64,000 nucleotides of DNA from Chlamydiia bacterium (GCA_022601395.1 JAJACS010000004.1:47385-111384); one strand, 5' to 3'. Positions 7,619 through 17,836 are shown, numbered from the stretch's first letter. A program made the numbers and translations. The notes: a model not told the origin generated them from the sequence alone.

Positions 7619-8916
7619 ACACTTATTTTGCGCTTTGATAGATCACAGGACTGGATTACCTTTTCTCTTTCTGGCCCTACTGAAACTATCTTGATAGGTA
7701 CTTCGCAAAACTCTTCTATTCTAGCTAGAAAGTTTAGGGCCTTTTCAGGAAGGTCATCTTGTTTTTTGCATTCTTTTGTACTGCTCACCCAGCCATCAAA
7801 CTTTTCATAGACAGGCTTTGCAGACTTAAGCTCAGTTGTCGACGCGGGGAAAATTTCACTGTGTGTTCCCCCTATTTCGTAGGCTGTACATATCTTGATT
7901 TCTTCAACATGATCCAATATATCGAGCTTGGTAAGAGCAAGTGAAGTGACTCCATTCAAACGAATGGCATAACGTAACATGACAAGGTCCAGCCAGCCCA
8001 TTCTTCGATCTCTTCCCGTAGTTGTGCCCGTTTCTCTGACCGAAACATTATCTCCTAGAACACCTTTTTCTTCCTCTTCAAACTCTGTAACCAAGAAGCC
8101 ATTACCAACTCTTGTAGTATAAGCTTTTACAACCCCTATCACACTCCTGATTGCTGTGGGAGGGAAACCACTCCCTAGGCAAACACCCGCCATACAGGTG
8201 TTTGATGAGGTAACAAACGGATATGTTCCAAAAAGGCCATCCAAAAACGTTCCTTGAGCGCCCTCAAGAAGAACCTTTGACGGATCAATATCATAAAAAA
8301 TGTCCTGCTCTACATCGCTCGCAAAAGGTTTCAGTAGTTTTTTATAATGCGCACAGGCCTCATAGAAGGAACTAGCGTCAACTGGGTCACATCCAAGCAA
8401 GGATAGTTGCTTGTTTTTGCTTTCAAGTAAAGTCTTAGACATCGATTCAAAAACCACTTCATCTAAAAGATCTGCGACCCTCATCCCTACTCTTGCCGCT
8501 CTATCAGTATAACAGGGGCCAATTCCCTTGCCTGTTGTCCCTATCGCAGAAGAGCTTTTCTTCCTTTCGCTAGCCTTATCCAGCAACTTATGAAAGGGAA
8601 AAACAACGTGCGCATATTTCGAGATAAAAAAACGACCTTCAATGTTTACCTGATCTTCCTTAAGCTGAAGAAGCTCATTTTCAAGGCCTTCTGGATCTAT
8701 AACAACTCCCGCTCCTAAATAGCATTTAGTATGCTTATATAGAACTCCTGATGGGATCAGGTGAAAATGATATTCCTTGTCATTTGCAATTACACTGTGA
8801 CCTGCGTTGTTCCCTCCTTGAGCTCTTACTATGTGAGTAAAATCAGGAGAGAGCAGATCTATCACCTTTCCTTTCCCTTCATCACCAAACTGGAGTCCAA
8901 CAATTGCGCTTGCCAT
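7615..8916 (-). CDS. purA: Adenylosuccinate synthetase
   Basis: Condenses IMP with aspartate using GTP, the first committed step to AMP. The GTP loop GDEGKGK is at residues 11-17. VRAQGGNNAGHSV follows near residue 32, GTTGKGIGPCY near residue 125, and GTTTGRDRRMGWLD near residue 295. The length of 433 residues is normal, with no missing block. It leads the minus-strand run and its stop overlaps uppS. Most Chlamydia species that I know lack purine synthesis, and no purB or IMP-producing gene lies in this window. It may work with host-derived IMP. Confidence 0.94.
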   Translation of the reverse strand: MASAIVGLQFGDEGKGKVIDLLSPDFTHIVRAQGGNNAGHSVIANDKEYHFHLIPSGVLYKHTKCYLGAGVVIDPEGLENELLQLKEDQVNIEGRFFISKYAHVVFPFHKLLDKASERKKSSSAIGTTGKGIGPCYTDRAARVGMRVADLLDEVVFESMSKTLLESKNKQLSLLGCDPVDASSFYEACAHYKKLLKPFASDVEQDIFYDIDPSKVLLEGAQGTFLDGLFGTYPFVTSSNTCMAGVCLGSGFPPTAIRSVIGVVKAYTTRVGNGFLVTEFEEEEKGVLGDNVSVRETGTTTGRDRRMGWLDLVMLRYAIRLNGVTSLALTKLDILDHVEEIKICTAYEIGGTHSEIFPASTTELKSAKPVYEKFDGWVSSTKECKKQDDLPEKALNFLARIEEFCEVPIKIVSVGPEREKVIQSCDLSKRKISV

Positions 8917-9086
8917 GTATAAATCCTAAATTTTTTCTAACTAAATCGCTCACATCTTATAGCATATGCTGAAATATAAACTAAACAAGATAGATAGATG
9001 TAAAAAAAACAATTACCTTCTGCTTTATAGAGAACCACCTAAAAAACTCTATAGAATTTCCTTGGATTCGACTCAAATTGAAAATG

Positions 9087-9095
9087 TGGTATAAT
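9087..9095 (+). promoter_or_regulatory. Extended -10 promoter for the kinase-phosphatase pair
   Basis: TGGTATAAT is a perfect extended -10 element (TGn plus TATAAT at 9090-9095), 33 bases before the ATG at 9128. No good -35 hexamer is present at the expected distance (TTCGAC at 9067-9072), which is common for extended -10 promoters. Confidence 0.6.
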
Positions 9096-9127
9096 ACGTG
9101 CAATAATATTCAAAATGTTTCGAAAAC

Positions 9128-10291
9128 ATGAAAAAAAAATTACGCTTTAACAAAGTCTGGATGACCCTTGCTTCTTTAGGGATTATCACATCTTTTGGAC
9201 TCAACTCCTCTGAGCCTTTACAAGCTATAAAGAAGGCCCCCTTAGAACATTCTTCCATGCCGAAAAATATTGAAGTGAAAGAAAAAACAGTCAGCGTCAT
9301 TCAGGGGTTTGCCAACTCTTTAGGTAGAAAACTTTCTACTACTGACGCCTCACAGGCTTTTAAACCTCTTAAAAAAAACCGCAAATTCCCAATAGGCATG
9401 ATTCAAATTCAAGAAACGCCTTATATCGTGCGTACGTTCAACCCCAAGCTATCCATAGAGTCTAGAAAGAGAGAAATTTTATCATATAAAAAGGCTGGAG
9501 AACATTACCTTGCTCCTAAAATTGTGTATATAGACACCGATTACAAAGGATATATTACAGAGTTTATTACAGCTCCTAGGTCAGAGTATAGCGATTTTAA
9601 AAACCCAAAAGCCATTACAAAACTTGGTATATACTTTAAAAAACTACACTCTACTGAAACAAGCAATGTTCCTCACACTCTTGGTCACCATGAACTTATT
9701 TTAAACAATTTAAATACGCTGAAAATCGACGACCGCTCCCCGATTCTGAGCAGCATCAACGAAATCAGATCTTTTACTCAAAATGCAAGTATGATTTTGG
9801 AGAAACACTACCCTAACCTCTGCTTGACTCATCTAGATGTATTTTATCACAACCTGTTTCAAACAGACTCTGGCTTACAAATGATCGACTGGGAAACTGC
9901 AGGGCTATCGCTTCCCTGCTATGACCTCGCCATGGCCTCTGTTTATATGCAGTGGTCAGACAAGGATGACCAGCTTTTTTTGCACTCATATTACGGGAGA
10001 GCACCTTCTCAAGAAGAGCTCGATCTATTCTACCTGGCTAAAGTATTTTCCTATTTTTATGAGGCTAGCGTATTTCTAAAGGTAATAGGTTCTGAATCAC
10101 TGAGCTCTCTGAGCTCAAGCCAGCTAAATCAACTAAACCCTTTAAAGTTTTCTGAGATTATGTCCAACATCTCAAAGCATAATGGAGCCCCAGAGGGCAT
10201 CCCCCTTATAGAAATAGCCCTTCGTCTTACCAAAGACGGGCTCAGCTACGCTAAAAGCAGTAAAGTTCAAAACGCTCTAAATCACCTATAG
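9128..10291 (+). CDS. Kinase-fold (APH/choline kinase-like) protein with N-terminal signal sequence
   Basis: A 387-residue protein with the core of a small-molecule or protein kinase of the aminoglycoside/choline phosphotransferase superfamily. The Brenner motif LTHLDVFYHNL gives catalytic His 235-x-Asp 237 and Asn 242. MIDWETAG gives the metal-binding Asp 254. The upstream KKLH and TEFI segments fit the lobe linker. The N-terminus (basic MKKKLRFNK then WMTLASLGIITSFGL) looks like a signal peptide or membrane anchor, unusual for an ATP-dependent enzyme. A histidine-phosphatase-family gene follows 15 bp downstream. The substrate is unknown: choline, ethanolamine, a sugar or a protein are all possible. 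Delivery into the host is a hypothesis. Confidence 0.75.
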   Translation: MKKKLRFNKVWMTLASLGIITSFGLNSSEPLQAIKKAPLEHSSMPKNIEVKEKTVSVIQGFANSLGRKLSTTDASQAFKPLKKNRKFPIGMIQIQETPYIVRTFNPKLSIESRKREILSYKKAGEHYLAPKIVYIDTDYKGYITEFITAPRSEYSDFKNPKAITKLGIYFKKLHSTETSNVPHTLGHHELILNNLNTLKIDDRSPILSSINEIRSFTQNASMILEKHYPNLCLTHLDVFYHNLFQTDSGLQMIDWETAGLSLPCYDLAMASVYMQWSDKDDQLFLHSYYGRAPSQEELDLFYLAKVFSYFYEASVFLKVIGSESLSSLSSSQLNQLNPLKFSEIMSNISKHNGAPEGIPLIEIALRLTKDGLSYAKSSKVQNALNHL

Positions 10292-10306
10292 ATATGGAAG
10301 TCACAA

Positions 10307-11083
10307 ATGACTAAAACATCAATTTCCCCCTATGTACCTACAGAAGTTAATCTCAACCGTATTTTCAACGCCTCTGAGGCACACGGGAGCAAGCCTGCCG
10401 TTCATATATGTATGAGACATTCTGACCGAGATGCTATAACAGGCCACTACTCTAAAACAACCTTGAATACCGCTGGAGTCGTACATGCAAGATCGTACGG
10501 AAAAGCCATTAGGAAATCTGTTATCAAGTTTGATAGAGAACTTTCATTTATCGGGTCTAGCCCAGTGGGCAGGTGCAAAGAAACTCTTAGCTATATGCTT
10601 TCCGGAGCACACAAAACAGAACTTGCTGTAACAAAACTACAAGAACTGGACACCGCTGGGGGAGCCCTAGTCAAAAAAGAAATGGGAGAAGCCGCGATTC
10701 GAGTATACAACCAGCAGCAGTTTGGCCCGTTTGTGACAAATGTTATCACTAACCCAACAAAACCTTATGAAGGCATGAAGGAAACGGCTATTGGAGTAAA
10801 GCAGTTACTCTCCGCCTTTTTTCGCAGAAAACAACGGACCGGCTCTGTCAACTTCTACTGCACTCATGACGTTGTTTTGGCAATAATCACAAATCACCTT
10901 ACCCAAACATATAACAAAATCCACGGAAACCCCTTAATCACCAAAAAAGAAGATCTGTGGATCCCTAAGTTTTCTGAAATAACCGCATTTTGGAAGGATA
11001 GAAAGGGAACTCTTTTCTTTCAACATGGAGAAAAAACCCTTTCTCTTACAAAAAGAGAACTGAAGTCACACTTCTTGATTTAA
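10307..11083 (+). CDS. Histidine phosphatase superfamily protein
   Basis: A 258-residue protein with the phosphohistidine-phosphatase layout. MRHSDRD at residues 36-42 corresponds to the RHG nucleophile motif, with His 38 as the likely phospho-acceptor, although the usual Gly is Ser. GSSPVGRCKET near residue 83 supplies the conserved Arg. CTHDVVLA with His 187 and Asp 188 is the C-terminal HD pair seen in branch-2 acid phosphatases. No signal peptide is apparent. A good ribosome binding site (GGAAG, 6 bases before ATG) and the 15-bp gap imply co-transcription with the kinase-fold gene. The two may act on the same phosphorylated compound. The substrate is unknown. Confidence 0.72.
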   Translation: MTKTSISPYVPTEVNLNRIFNASEAHGSKPAVHICMRHSDRDAITGHYSKTTLNTAGVVHARSYGKAIRKSVIKFDRELSFIGSSPVGRCKETLSYMLSGAHKTELAVTKLQELDTAGGALVKKEMGEAAIRVYNQQQFGPFVTNVITNPTKPYEGMKETAIGVKQLLSAFFRRKQRTGSVNFYCTHDVVLAIITNHLTQTYNKIHGNPLITKKEDLWIPKFSEITAFWKDRKGTLFFQHGEKTLSLTKRELKSHFLI

Positions 11084-11267
11084 AAGATTTTACAACGTTT
11101 ACGTAATCTCTTTTCAAAGAAAAGCTCCTAGATTCTAAATATGCTATTTCTTATACTTCCTCAAATAATAAGTGGGATTTCCTAGACAGAATCCCCTGAG
11201 ATCGTTATTCTTTTATGGATTAGGATACCTAACTCTTATAAACTCAAAATCAAAGGCACATTTAGCA

Positions 11268-14200
11268 ATGGAAAAGCAAAAGCGCTGGCAACTCTTTGTG
11301 ATCATAGCCGTAATTTTTCTCACAGTCTATAACATACTCCCAACAGTATTTTATTATACGAAACCGTTAAATAAGCCTATCGGGCAATCAAGAGCGGAAT
11401 CGATCGCAAAAGATTCGCTTATGCGAGTCAATAGCCTCGAGAAGCAATCTATGGAATGGCTTGGATCATTCACGAAACTGCTTAAAATAAAACCCACCTC
11501 CATTGACTTAGACAAGGACAATCCTCAACTGATTCACGTGGGTTTTAAAAATTCAACTGATGCCGATTTATTTAAGTCTCACCTGCCTACAGCAGGTTCT
11601 CTGATTACCTTTGCACCTGCACAACTAAACCTTTCTCAGATGAAGGATAGCGAAGGCGCTAAAAAAGTAACTGTCGTTAGACAAATTCCTATACAGTTTG
11701 AAAAGGACAAAGCAAACAGCTACTTTACTTTTTCTGACATGTTTCAAGATGAAGGCCAAGCGACAAAGCTATATCAAACGATCATTGACGACCGCCTTCT
11801 ACAGCTTGGTTATAGCATTGGTGGAACAAGTGAAAACGCCCAACTCCTTGACGCTGCAATCAACACACACGATCCAGTGAGGAAGGAAGAGTTCACTCTA
11901 GCCCTTGCAAATTCCCTACAGTCTTACTCTAAAATTTTTGCAAAGAAGCCATCCATCCTGAATCGCTATTTAGCAAGCCTTACTCAAGGCAATTTTGCAA
12001 ACAAGAGAGACGCTATCGAGCAGTTTGTTTCAAATGTTGACGGCATCAAAAACAAGGTCCGCCTTGAAAAAATCCAACTTAAAGACAAGGAAAAAGAGCT
12101 TAAAACAACAGGCGGCTTCCTTGAGCAGACAGATCAGCAAAGACTTGATTTCCTTCAAAAAAGAGAAGATCTCCTATCCTCTACAACAGCTCTTCTGAAA
12201 AACAGCATCAATAAAGTCTCTTCTGGAAAAGCTCCTTGGTCATACCAGCAACTGAAAAGACATATACACGATGACAGCAAAGCTGAAAGCGAAACACAAG
12301 TTTTACAGTTTGGTTCTCAAAACCCGCTGATTCAAAATATTACTGTGGACCTATCCAATCAAAAAATGCATCTGAGGCTACATAACGACATCGTTAGCTT
12401 TAAAGACACTCTTGCAAAAGGATATGAGAAAAACCAGCTAGAGCAGCTGATTTTCAATGAAATTGCACGTATTTCAAGAGATTCTAGAGAAGATATTGAA
12501 CCGTTTAGAAACGGCTTTAAAATCGAGCTTAGCACGCTTTCAAACGCACAAAGCTTCCTAGCTCTTGACCTAGGTTCAATAGCATCAAAAGAAGCAGTGC
12601 AAATCAAAGAGCTTGTGTCTCAATACTGGCAACCAAAACATCAAGACCTTGCTAGAGACGTTTTTCCTATTTGGGATTACGAAACATATAACAAGCTACC
12701 AGCTAGTGAAAAGAAGCTAGGCCTTGTTATCTACGCTCCTTCCACAAGAGAAGAAAATCCAATGCAAGGCTTCCGCACAAACTCTATCTACGTGATAGCA
12801 AAAGGTGTGGATCAGATCATGAAGAAGATGGGCAACTCCTCTAGAAGCCCTGAAGCAGAACAGTTCATGCAGGATTTTGACCAACTTAGAAAAATCCTCA
12901 CAAACAAAGGCTACTACGGCTATCCAGGAAGCACCTACCCTTTAAGCTCTGCCTTTGCGAAAGACTTCATCTTTGAATCTGAAGATTTCTACAGCAACAT
13001 TTTGATGGCAACAAGAGAAGATTTTAAAGTTAATGGAACAAGAAAGTACGCAACTCTTGAGTTCACAAACGTTAAACAAAGAATTTACGCTGAAAATCAA
13101 ATAGACAACAAGATCCACGAAGATCTTCTAAAGTGGAAAGATGAGTATCAATCTGCACAGGTTGATCCTTCAGAGAGGTATAAGTACGACCTTCCAAAGC
13201 CTACTCAAAACACTTTAACAAGCAATCTTCTTCTAAGTGCTAAAAAGTACTTCAGAGGCGATGAAAGAAAGATCCTTCAATGGGGTTTAGACCTTTCTGG
13301 TGGTAAAACAGTTCAGATCGAGCTAAGAGATCAAAACAACCAAAGAGTAACTAATGAAGCAGACTTATCACAAGGTGTAGATGAGCTGTTTAATAGAGTG
13401 AATAAAATGGGCGTTTCTGAAGTTAGCATCAGAAAAGAAGGATCCAACATCACACTTGACTTCCCTGGAGCTCAAGGATTGTCTGCCGCTGAACTCGTAA
13501 AAGCATCTTCAATGTTATTTCATGTAGTGAACGAAAAGTACACTCCACAAAGCCCAGAACTTGCTGACTCAGTGAACAGATTCCTACAAGACGTTTGGAA
13601 TGAGGCTGTTGTTACAAACAGAAAAGATGTTGATAGCATCAACCACATTGCTTACAAGCACCTTTACGGCGATTCATTAGATCCAGAAAATGTACAGCCA
13701 AGAAGCGATGCAGCAAACACTCTTTATGAGAGCGGACTAAGACTTGCTATCCCAGATGAGAGCAAGGTCACAAGCCAGTTCAATAACAGCATTTCCAAAA
13801 TCACAGTAATCAGAGGAAATAACTACACGGATTGGTTTAACCAAACTCACCCTCTTCTTGTTGTTTTCAACAACTACGCTTTAGAGGGATCTAACCTTGA
13901 CAACGTTCACGCTTCCTACGACCCTACAAAAGGGAATTTCCTTTCATTTCAAGTGAAAAGTTCTCAGACTCTAAGAGATGGCCAGAAACTAAGCCCTAGA
14001 GCAGATTTATACTCCTGGACTTCCACATTCTCTAAAGATCAAATCAACGGAACGCCATACGAACAAGTATCTCGCGGTAAAGGCTGGAGAATGGCTGTAA
14101 TCTTAAACGGCACTGTTATCAGCGCTCCTGCGCTTGACTCAGCTCTTAAAGACAGCGCAATGATCACAGGTAGCTTTACACATAGAGAAATCAACAAACT

Positions 14201-15815
14201 TGAAGCTGATCTAAAGGCGGGATCGTTAACATTCACACCACATATTCTTTCAGAAAAGAATGTAAGCCCTGAGCTTGGTATCAAGGAACGTTATCAAGGT
14301 ATCCTTGCAACGGTTATAGCTCTTGTTCTTGTAATCATTACAATGGTTAGCTACTACAGATTTGCAGGAGTTATCGCATCTGTTGCCGTTGTATTTAACT
14401 TACTAATCATGTGGGCAACGCTGCAAAACATCCAAGCAACAATGACACTCGCTGGTATTGCCGGCATCATTCTAACCCTTGGTATGGCCGTTGATGCAAA
14501 CGTACTTGTCTTCGAAAGAATTAGAGAAGAGTTTGCACTTACAGGAAGGATAGCATCTGCTGTTCACGCGGGTTACAAGAAAGCGTTCTCAGCGATTGTA
14601 GACTCGAACATTACAACAATCATAGCAGCTGTAATTCTACTTAACTTTGATTCAGGCCCTATCAAAGGCTTTGCAATCACTATAATCATCGGAATTATTT
14701 CTTCGATGTTTACAGCACTCTTTATGACAAGATTCTTCTTTTCCGGTTGGGTACAAAACCCTAAAAACAAGACTCTCAAGATGTCCACGATCATTAAAGC
14801 TTCCAAGTTCAACTTTTTAAAGTTTGGAAAACTTGCTATGATCATATCTCTTGCGATAGCACTTGTTGGCGGCGGAGTGATATACAAAGAGAAAAACTCT
14901 ATTCTCGGCATGGACTTCACTGGTGGATTTGCCCTTTCCGTTGAACTTCCAACTGAAGAAGGAATGAACTATAGAAATGTCGTAGAGAATGCGCTTGTTA
15001 CAAAAGGCCTTTCCTCACAAGACTTCCAAGTTAGAGAGCTTAGCCCAAGCAACCATGTACGTATTTTCTTAAGTAAAGCACTTGATAAAAGTGGCAAACC
15101 TTTCTATGGGCTACCCTTAGAATTGACTGAGGAAACTACATACTCTTATCAGAACAACCCAAGAATTGTCTGGGTAGTTGATGCCTTGAAAGACGCTGGA
15201 GTTTCTCTATCCCCTAAAATTCAAGATCAACTAGGAAGCAATTGGACAAGCATCAGTGGCCAGATATCTGGAGCAATGAGAAACAACGCTCTAATCGGGC
15301 TTTCACTAGCGCTTCTTTGCATCCTAGTTTACATCACGCTAAGATTTGAGTTTAAATATGCGCTTGCCGCAACACTCGGCCTTGCACATGATGTTATTAT
15401 TACCATTGGAACAGTTTGCCTACTTCATGCATTTAGAGTTCCAGTTCAAATTGACCTGAATACAATAGCAGCACTTATGACGATTGTAGGATACTCCTTA
15501 AACGACACCATCATCATCTTTGACAGAGTCCGCGAAGATGTGAAGTCGCTTAAGAAGATGTCTTTCAAAGAAGTCATTAACCATGCACTTAACGTGACAC
15601 TGTCAAGAACACTCATGACATCTATCACAACAGTGCTTGTTCTAGTCGCTCTTGTATGCCTAGGTGGAAGCACAGTATTTGGATTTGCCCTAGTCATGAC
15701 AATCGGAGTCGTGTACGGGACACTTTCCTCTCTTTTCGTCGCAACGCCTATTCTGTATTACATACAGAAAAGAGCAGATCAAAAAGAAGAAAAGCTCCTT
15801 CCAAACAACAAATAG
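11268..15815 (+). CDS. secDF: Fused protein translocase subunit SecDF
   Basis: Proton-driven partner of SecYEG that pulls exported proteins across the inner membrane. SecD and SecF lie in one chain, as in Chlamydia. After a first membrane helix (LFVIIAVIFLTVYNILPTVF) a very long periplasmic region of roughly 950 residues follows. It includes LQWGLDLSGGKTVQI (the P1 start) and a SecD membrane block with LGMAVDANVLVFERIREE. The SecF half has GMDFTGGFALSVE and VGYSLNDTIIIFDRVRED. The frame is open back to a GTG at 11172, but I prefer ATG 11268 (MEKQKRWQLF), which directly precedes the first helix; neither start has a strong ribosome binding site. At about 1,515 residues it is longer than usual SecDF fusions because of the periplasmic insert. 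Confidence 0.9.
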   Translation: MEKQKRWQLFVIIAVIFLTVYNILPTVFYYTKPLNKPIGQSRAESIAKDSLMRVNSLEKQSMEWLGSFTKLLKIKPTSIDLDKDNPQLIHVGFKNSTDADLFKSHLPTAGSLITFAPAQLNLSQMKDSEGAKKVTVVRQIPIQFEKDKANSYFTFSDMFQDEGQATKLYQTIIDDRLLQLGYSIGGTSENAQLLDAAINTHDPVRKEEFTLALANSLQSYSKIFAKKPSILNRYLASLTQGNFANKRDAIEQFVSNVDGIKNKVRLEKIQLKDKEKELKTTGGFLEQTDQQRLDFLQKREDLLSSTTALLKNSINKVSSGKAPWSYQQLKRHIHDDSKAESETQVLQFGSQNPLIQNITVDLSNQKMHLRLHNDIVSFKDTLAKGYEKNQLEQLIFNEIARISRDSREDIEPFRNGFKIELSTLSNAQSFLALDLGSIASKEAVQIKELVSQYWQPKHQDLARDVFPIWDYETYNKLPASEKKLGLVIYAPSTREENPMQGFRTNSIYVIAKGVDQIMKKMGNSSRSPEAEQFMQDFDQLRKILTNKGYYGYPGSTYPLSSAFAKDFIFESEDFYSNILMATREDFKVNGTRKYATLEFTNVKQRIYAENQIDNKIHEDLLKWKDEYQSAQVDPSERYKYDLPKPTQNTLTSNLLLSAKKYFRGDERKILQWGLDLSGGKTVQIELRDQNNQRVTNEADLSQGVDELFNRVNKMGVSEVSIRKEGSNITLDFPGAQGLSAAELVKASSMLFHVVNEKYTPQSPELADSVNRFLQDVWNEAVVTNRKDVDSINHIAYKHLYGDSLDPENVQPRSDAANTLYESGLRLAIPDESKVTSQFNNSISKITVIRGNNYTDWFNQTHPLLVVFNNYALEGSNLDNVHASYDPTKGNFLSFQVKSSQTLRDGQKLSPRADLYSWTSTFSKDQINGTPYEQVSRGKGWRMAVILNGTVISAPALDSALKDSAMITGSFTHREINKLEADLKAGSLTFTPHILSEKNVSPELGIKERYQGILATVIALVLVIITMVSYYRFAGVIASVAVVFNLLIMWATLQNIQATMTLAGIAGIILTLGMAVDANVLVFERIREEFALTGRIASAVHAGYKKAFSAIVDSNITTIIAAVILLNFDSGPIKGFAITIIIGIISSMFTALFMTRFFFSGWVQNPKNKTLKMSTIIKASKFNFLKFGKLAMIISLAIALVGGGVIYKEKNSILGMDFTGGFALSVELPTEEGMNYRNVVENALVTKGLSSQDFQVRELSPSNHVRIFLSKALDKSGKPFYGLPLELTEETTYSYQNNPRIVWVVDALKDAGVSLSPKIQDQLGSNWTSISGQISGAMRNNALIGLSLALLCILVYITLRFEFKYALAATLGLAHDVIITIGTVCLLHAFRVPVQIDLNTIAALMTIVGYSLNDTIIIFDRVREDVKSLKKMSFKEVINHALNVTLSRTLMTSITTVLVLVALVCLGGSTVFGFALVMTIGVVYGTLSSLFVATPILYYIQKRADQKEEKLLPNNK

Positions 15816-15822
15816 TTTTACA

Positions 15823-15870
15823 AAAAGAACCTTACGCCTCTATCACAGAGCGTAAGGTTCTTTTTTATTT
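15823..15870 (+). terminator. Strong Rho-independent terminator after secDF
   Basis: A 15-bp perfect stem, 15823-15837 paired with 15850-15864 (core GAACCTTACGC / GCGTAAGGTTC), ends in a T-rich tract. The flanking A and T runs make it likely to work in both directions. Confidence 0.92.
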
Positions 15871-15974
15871 GTTTCCTTTTGATCTAATCACCAAGTGTAG
15901 TAAAGTGTCCTTTTGCGGTAATTAGTTCCCGAATATACGTTTATCGCGGCGCTAAAATTCCTCTTTATAACAAC

Positions 15975-17720
15975 ATGTTACTCATGATCAGCACAACAAA
16001 GACGCTTAAACCAAAATGGATCGAGCCTAAGGTCAACATCAAGTGGCAACAGGCTATCATTCAAGAATTTAATATCCACCCTGTTGTTGCTCAAGTGCTG
16101 GTATCTCGAGAGTTTGAAAGCATTGATAGAATCAATGCCTATCTCTATGGAAAGCTTCCGAACCTTATAGATCCTAGCCTATTTGCGGAAATGGATGACG
16201 CTGTAGCTCGCATTTTAAAAGCAAAAGAGAGTGGTGAAAGCGTTCTCATATACGGTGACAATGATGTCGATGGCATTACAGGAGCCACCCTACTCACCGA
16301 CTTTTGTCGATATATCGGTATTGATACACATTTCTTTATCCCAAATCGAAACGGCACAAATCAAGCGATTCTTTCTGATGCAAAAGGATATGCCCTAGAA
16401 AACAACTGCACTTTACTTGTTACTGTTGATTGTGGGATTACAGCTGGCAAAGAGGTCGAAAAACTTTTCAAAGACAATATTGATGTCATTATTACTGACC
16501 ACCACGAGCCTACGGAAAGCATTCCTCACTGCGTTGCCACACTGAACCCTAAACTAGTACACAACACCTACCCTAACAGAGATTTGACAGGTGTAGGAGT
16601 TGCATTTAAACTCATCCACGCAATTGCTAATACTCTGATTAAGAAGAAAAAAATTAAGTCTTCTAAAATAGATCTTAAGAGATACTTAGATCTTGTTGCT
16701 CTAGGAACTATCGCTGATATGGGAGCACTAGTTGGTGAAAACAGAGTCCTTGTAAGATATGGCTTAAAACAGCTTGATAATACGACAAGAATAGGTCTTC
16801 ACAAACTCCTTAATGTATGTGACGTTAGTGATACTGAAACAACAACAACAGATATAGCCTCAAAAGTTGCCCCAAGACTCAACAGCCTAGGAAGGATCGC
16901 AGATCCTATGAAAGGTGTTGAGCTATTACTTTTACGCGATGAAGCTTCTGCTGAACAACTCGCAAATGAGCTAGACTTAAACAACATTGAAAGACAGAAA
17001 ATTGAAAGACGCGACACAGAAGATATCGAAGATTTTATTGCTAAAAATCCAACTGTATTAGACCACAAAGCTATCGTACTCCACTCGCATAAATGGCATC
17101 CTGGAATTATTCCAATCATCTCAGCAAGAATTTCTAAGCTTTATAATAGACCTACAGCGATTATCAGCATAGATAATGGCATTGGCAAAGGATCTCTTAG
17201 AACTATACCAGAGTACCCTCTTTTACCAGTTTTACGTCATAATAGCGATCTACTCATTAATTACGGAGGACATGATTTTGCTGCTGGCCTTACGATTGAC
17301 GAGGGTAAAATTGAAGCTTTTAAGAAGAACTTTATAGAAACCATCAACAGCAACCTTGAGACTGAAGACCTTATCCCGAAGCTGAACCTAGACAGCAAAG
17401 TCTCATTTGACGAGCTTACCTTTGACTTCCTAGAGTCACTCAAACTCCTCGAACCCTACGGGACTGGAAATCCAGCTCCTATATTCTACTGCGACGCAAG
17501 ACAAACCTGGCCACCAAAAGTCGTTGGCAAGAACCATTTAAAGCTCTATTTGGAACAAAACGACAGAGTTCTAGAAGGAATTGCGTTTGGACTTGCTGAC
17601 CGCCGCCATGAGATTCTGAAGAAAAACATCAAATTAAGAATAGCGTTTACGCCTTATGTGAATACCTTCTTAAACAAATCAAGCATCCAACTATTGATCA
17701 AAGACTTTAAAGAAGTTTAG
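15975..17720 (+). CDS. recJ: Single-stranded-DNA-specific exonuclease RecJ
   Basis: 5'-3' exonuclease on single-stranded DNA for recombination and mismatch repair. DHH-superfamily motifs are in order: YGDNDVDGITG near residue 93, TVDCGITAG near residue 154, and ITDHHEP near residue 173, together forming the Mn2+ site. The DHHA1 part contains NYGGHDFAAGLTI near residue 430. Its 581 residues match bacterial RecJ. Two close Met codons (15975, 15984) leave the exact start uncertain. It lies between secDF and euo, the order I know from Chlamydia, and is flanked by terminators on both sides, so it is probably monocistronic. Confidence 0.95.
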   Translation: MLLMISTTKTLKPKWIEPKVNIKWQQAIIQEFNIHPVVAQVLVSREFESIDRINAYLYGKLPNLIDPSLFAEMDDAVARILKAKESGESVLIYGDNDVDGITGATLLTDFCRYIGIDTHFFIPNRNGTNQAILSDAKGYALENNCTLLVTVDCGITAGKEVEKLFKDNIDVIITDHHEPTESIPHCVATLNPKLVHNTYPNRDLTGVGVAFKLIHAIANTLIKKKKIKSSKIDLKRYLDLVALGTIADMGALVGENRVLVRYGLKQLDNTTRIGLHKLLNVCDVSDTETTTTDIASKVAPRLNSLGRIADPMKGVELLLLRDEASAEQLANELDLNNIERQKIERRDTEDIEDFIAKNPTVLDHKAIVLHSHKWHPGIIPIISARISKLYNRPTAIISIDNGIGKGSLRTIPEYPLLPVLRHNSDLLINYGGHDFAAGLTIDEGKIEAFKKNFIETINSNLETEDLIPKLNLDSKVSFDELTFDFLESLKLLEPYGTGNPAPIFYCDARQTWPPKVVGKNHLKLYLEQNDRVLEGIAFGLADRRHEILKKNIKLRIAFTPYVNTFLNKSSIQLLIKDFKEV

Positions 17721-17776
17721 CATTTTGTAAAGAAATTATTTTAATTTATAGAAAGTAGAAATCATAGCAAGCCGGA

Positions 17777-17800
17777 ACCGGTCTGCCGGTATTTTTTTTT
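17777..17800 (+). terminator. Terminator after recJ
   Basis: ACCGG (17777-17781), loop TCTG, CCGGT (17786-17790), then nine T residues within 17792-17800. It also isolates recJ from convergent euo. Confidence 0.85.
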
Positions 17801-17836
17801 AACGACTAAAAAGAGTTGCCTCCCTCTCTTCAGCTA

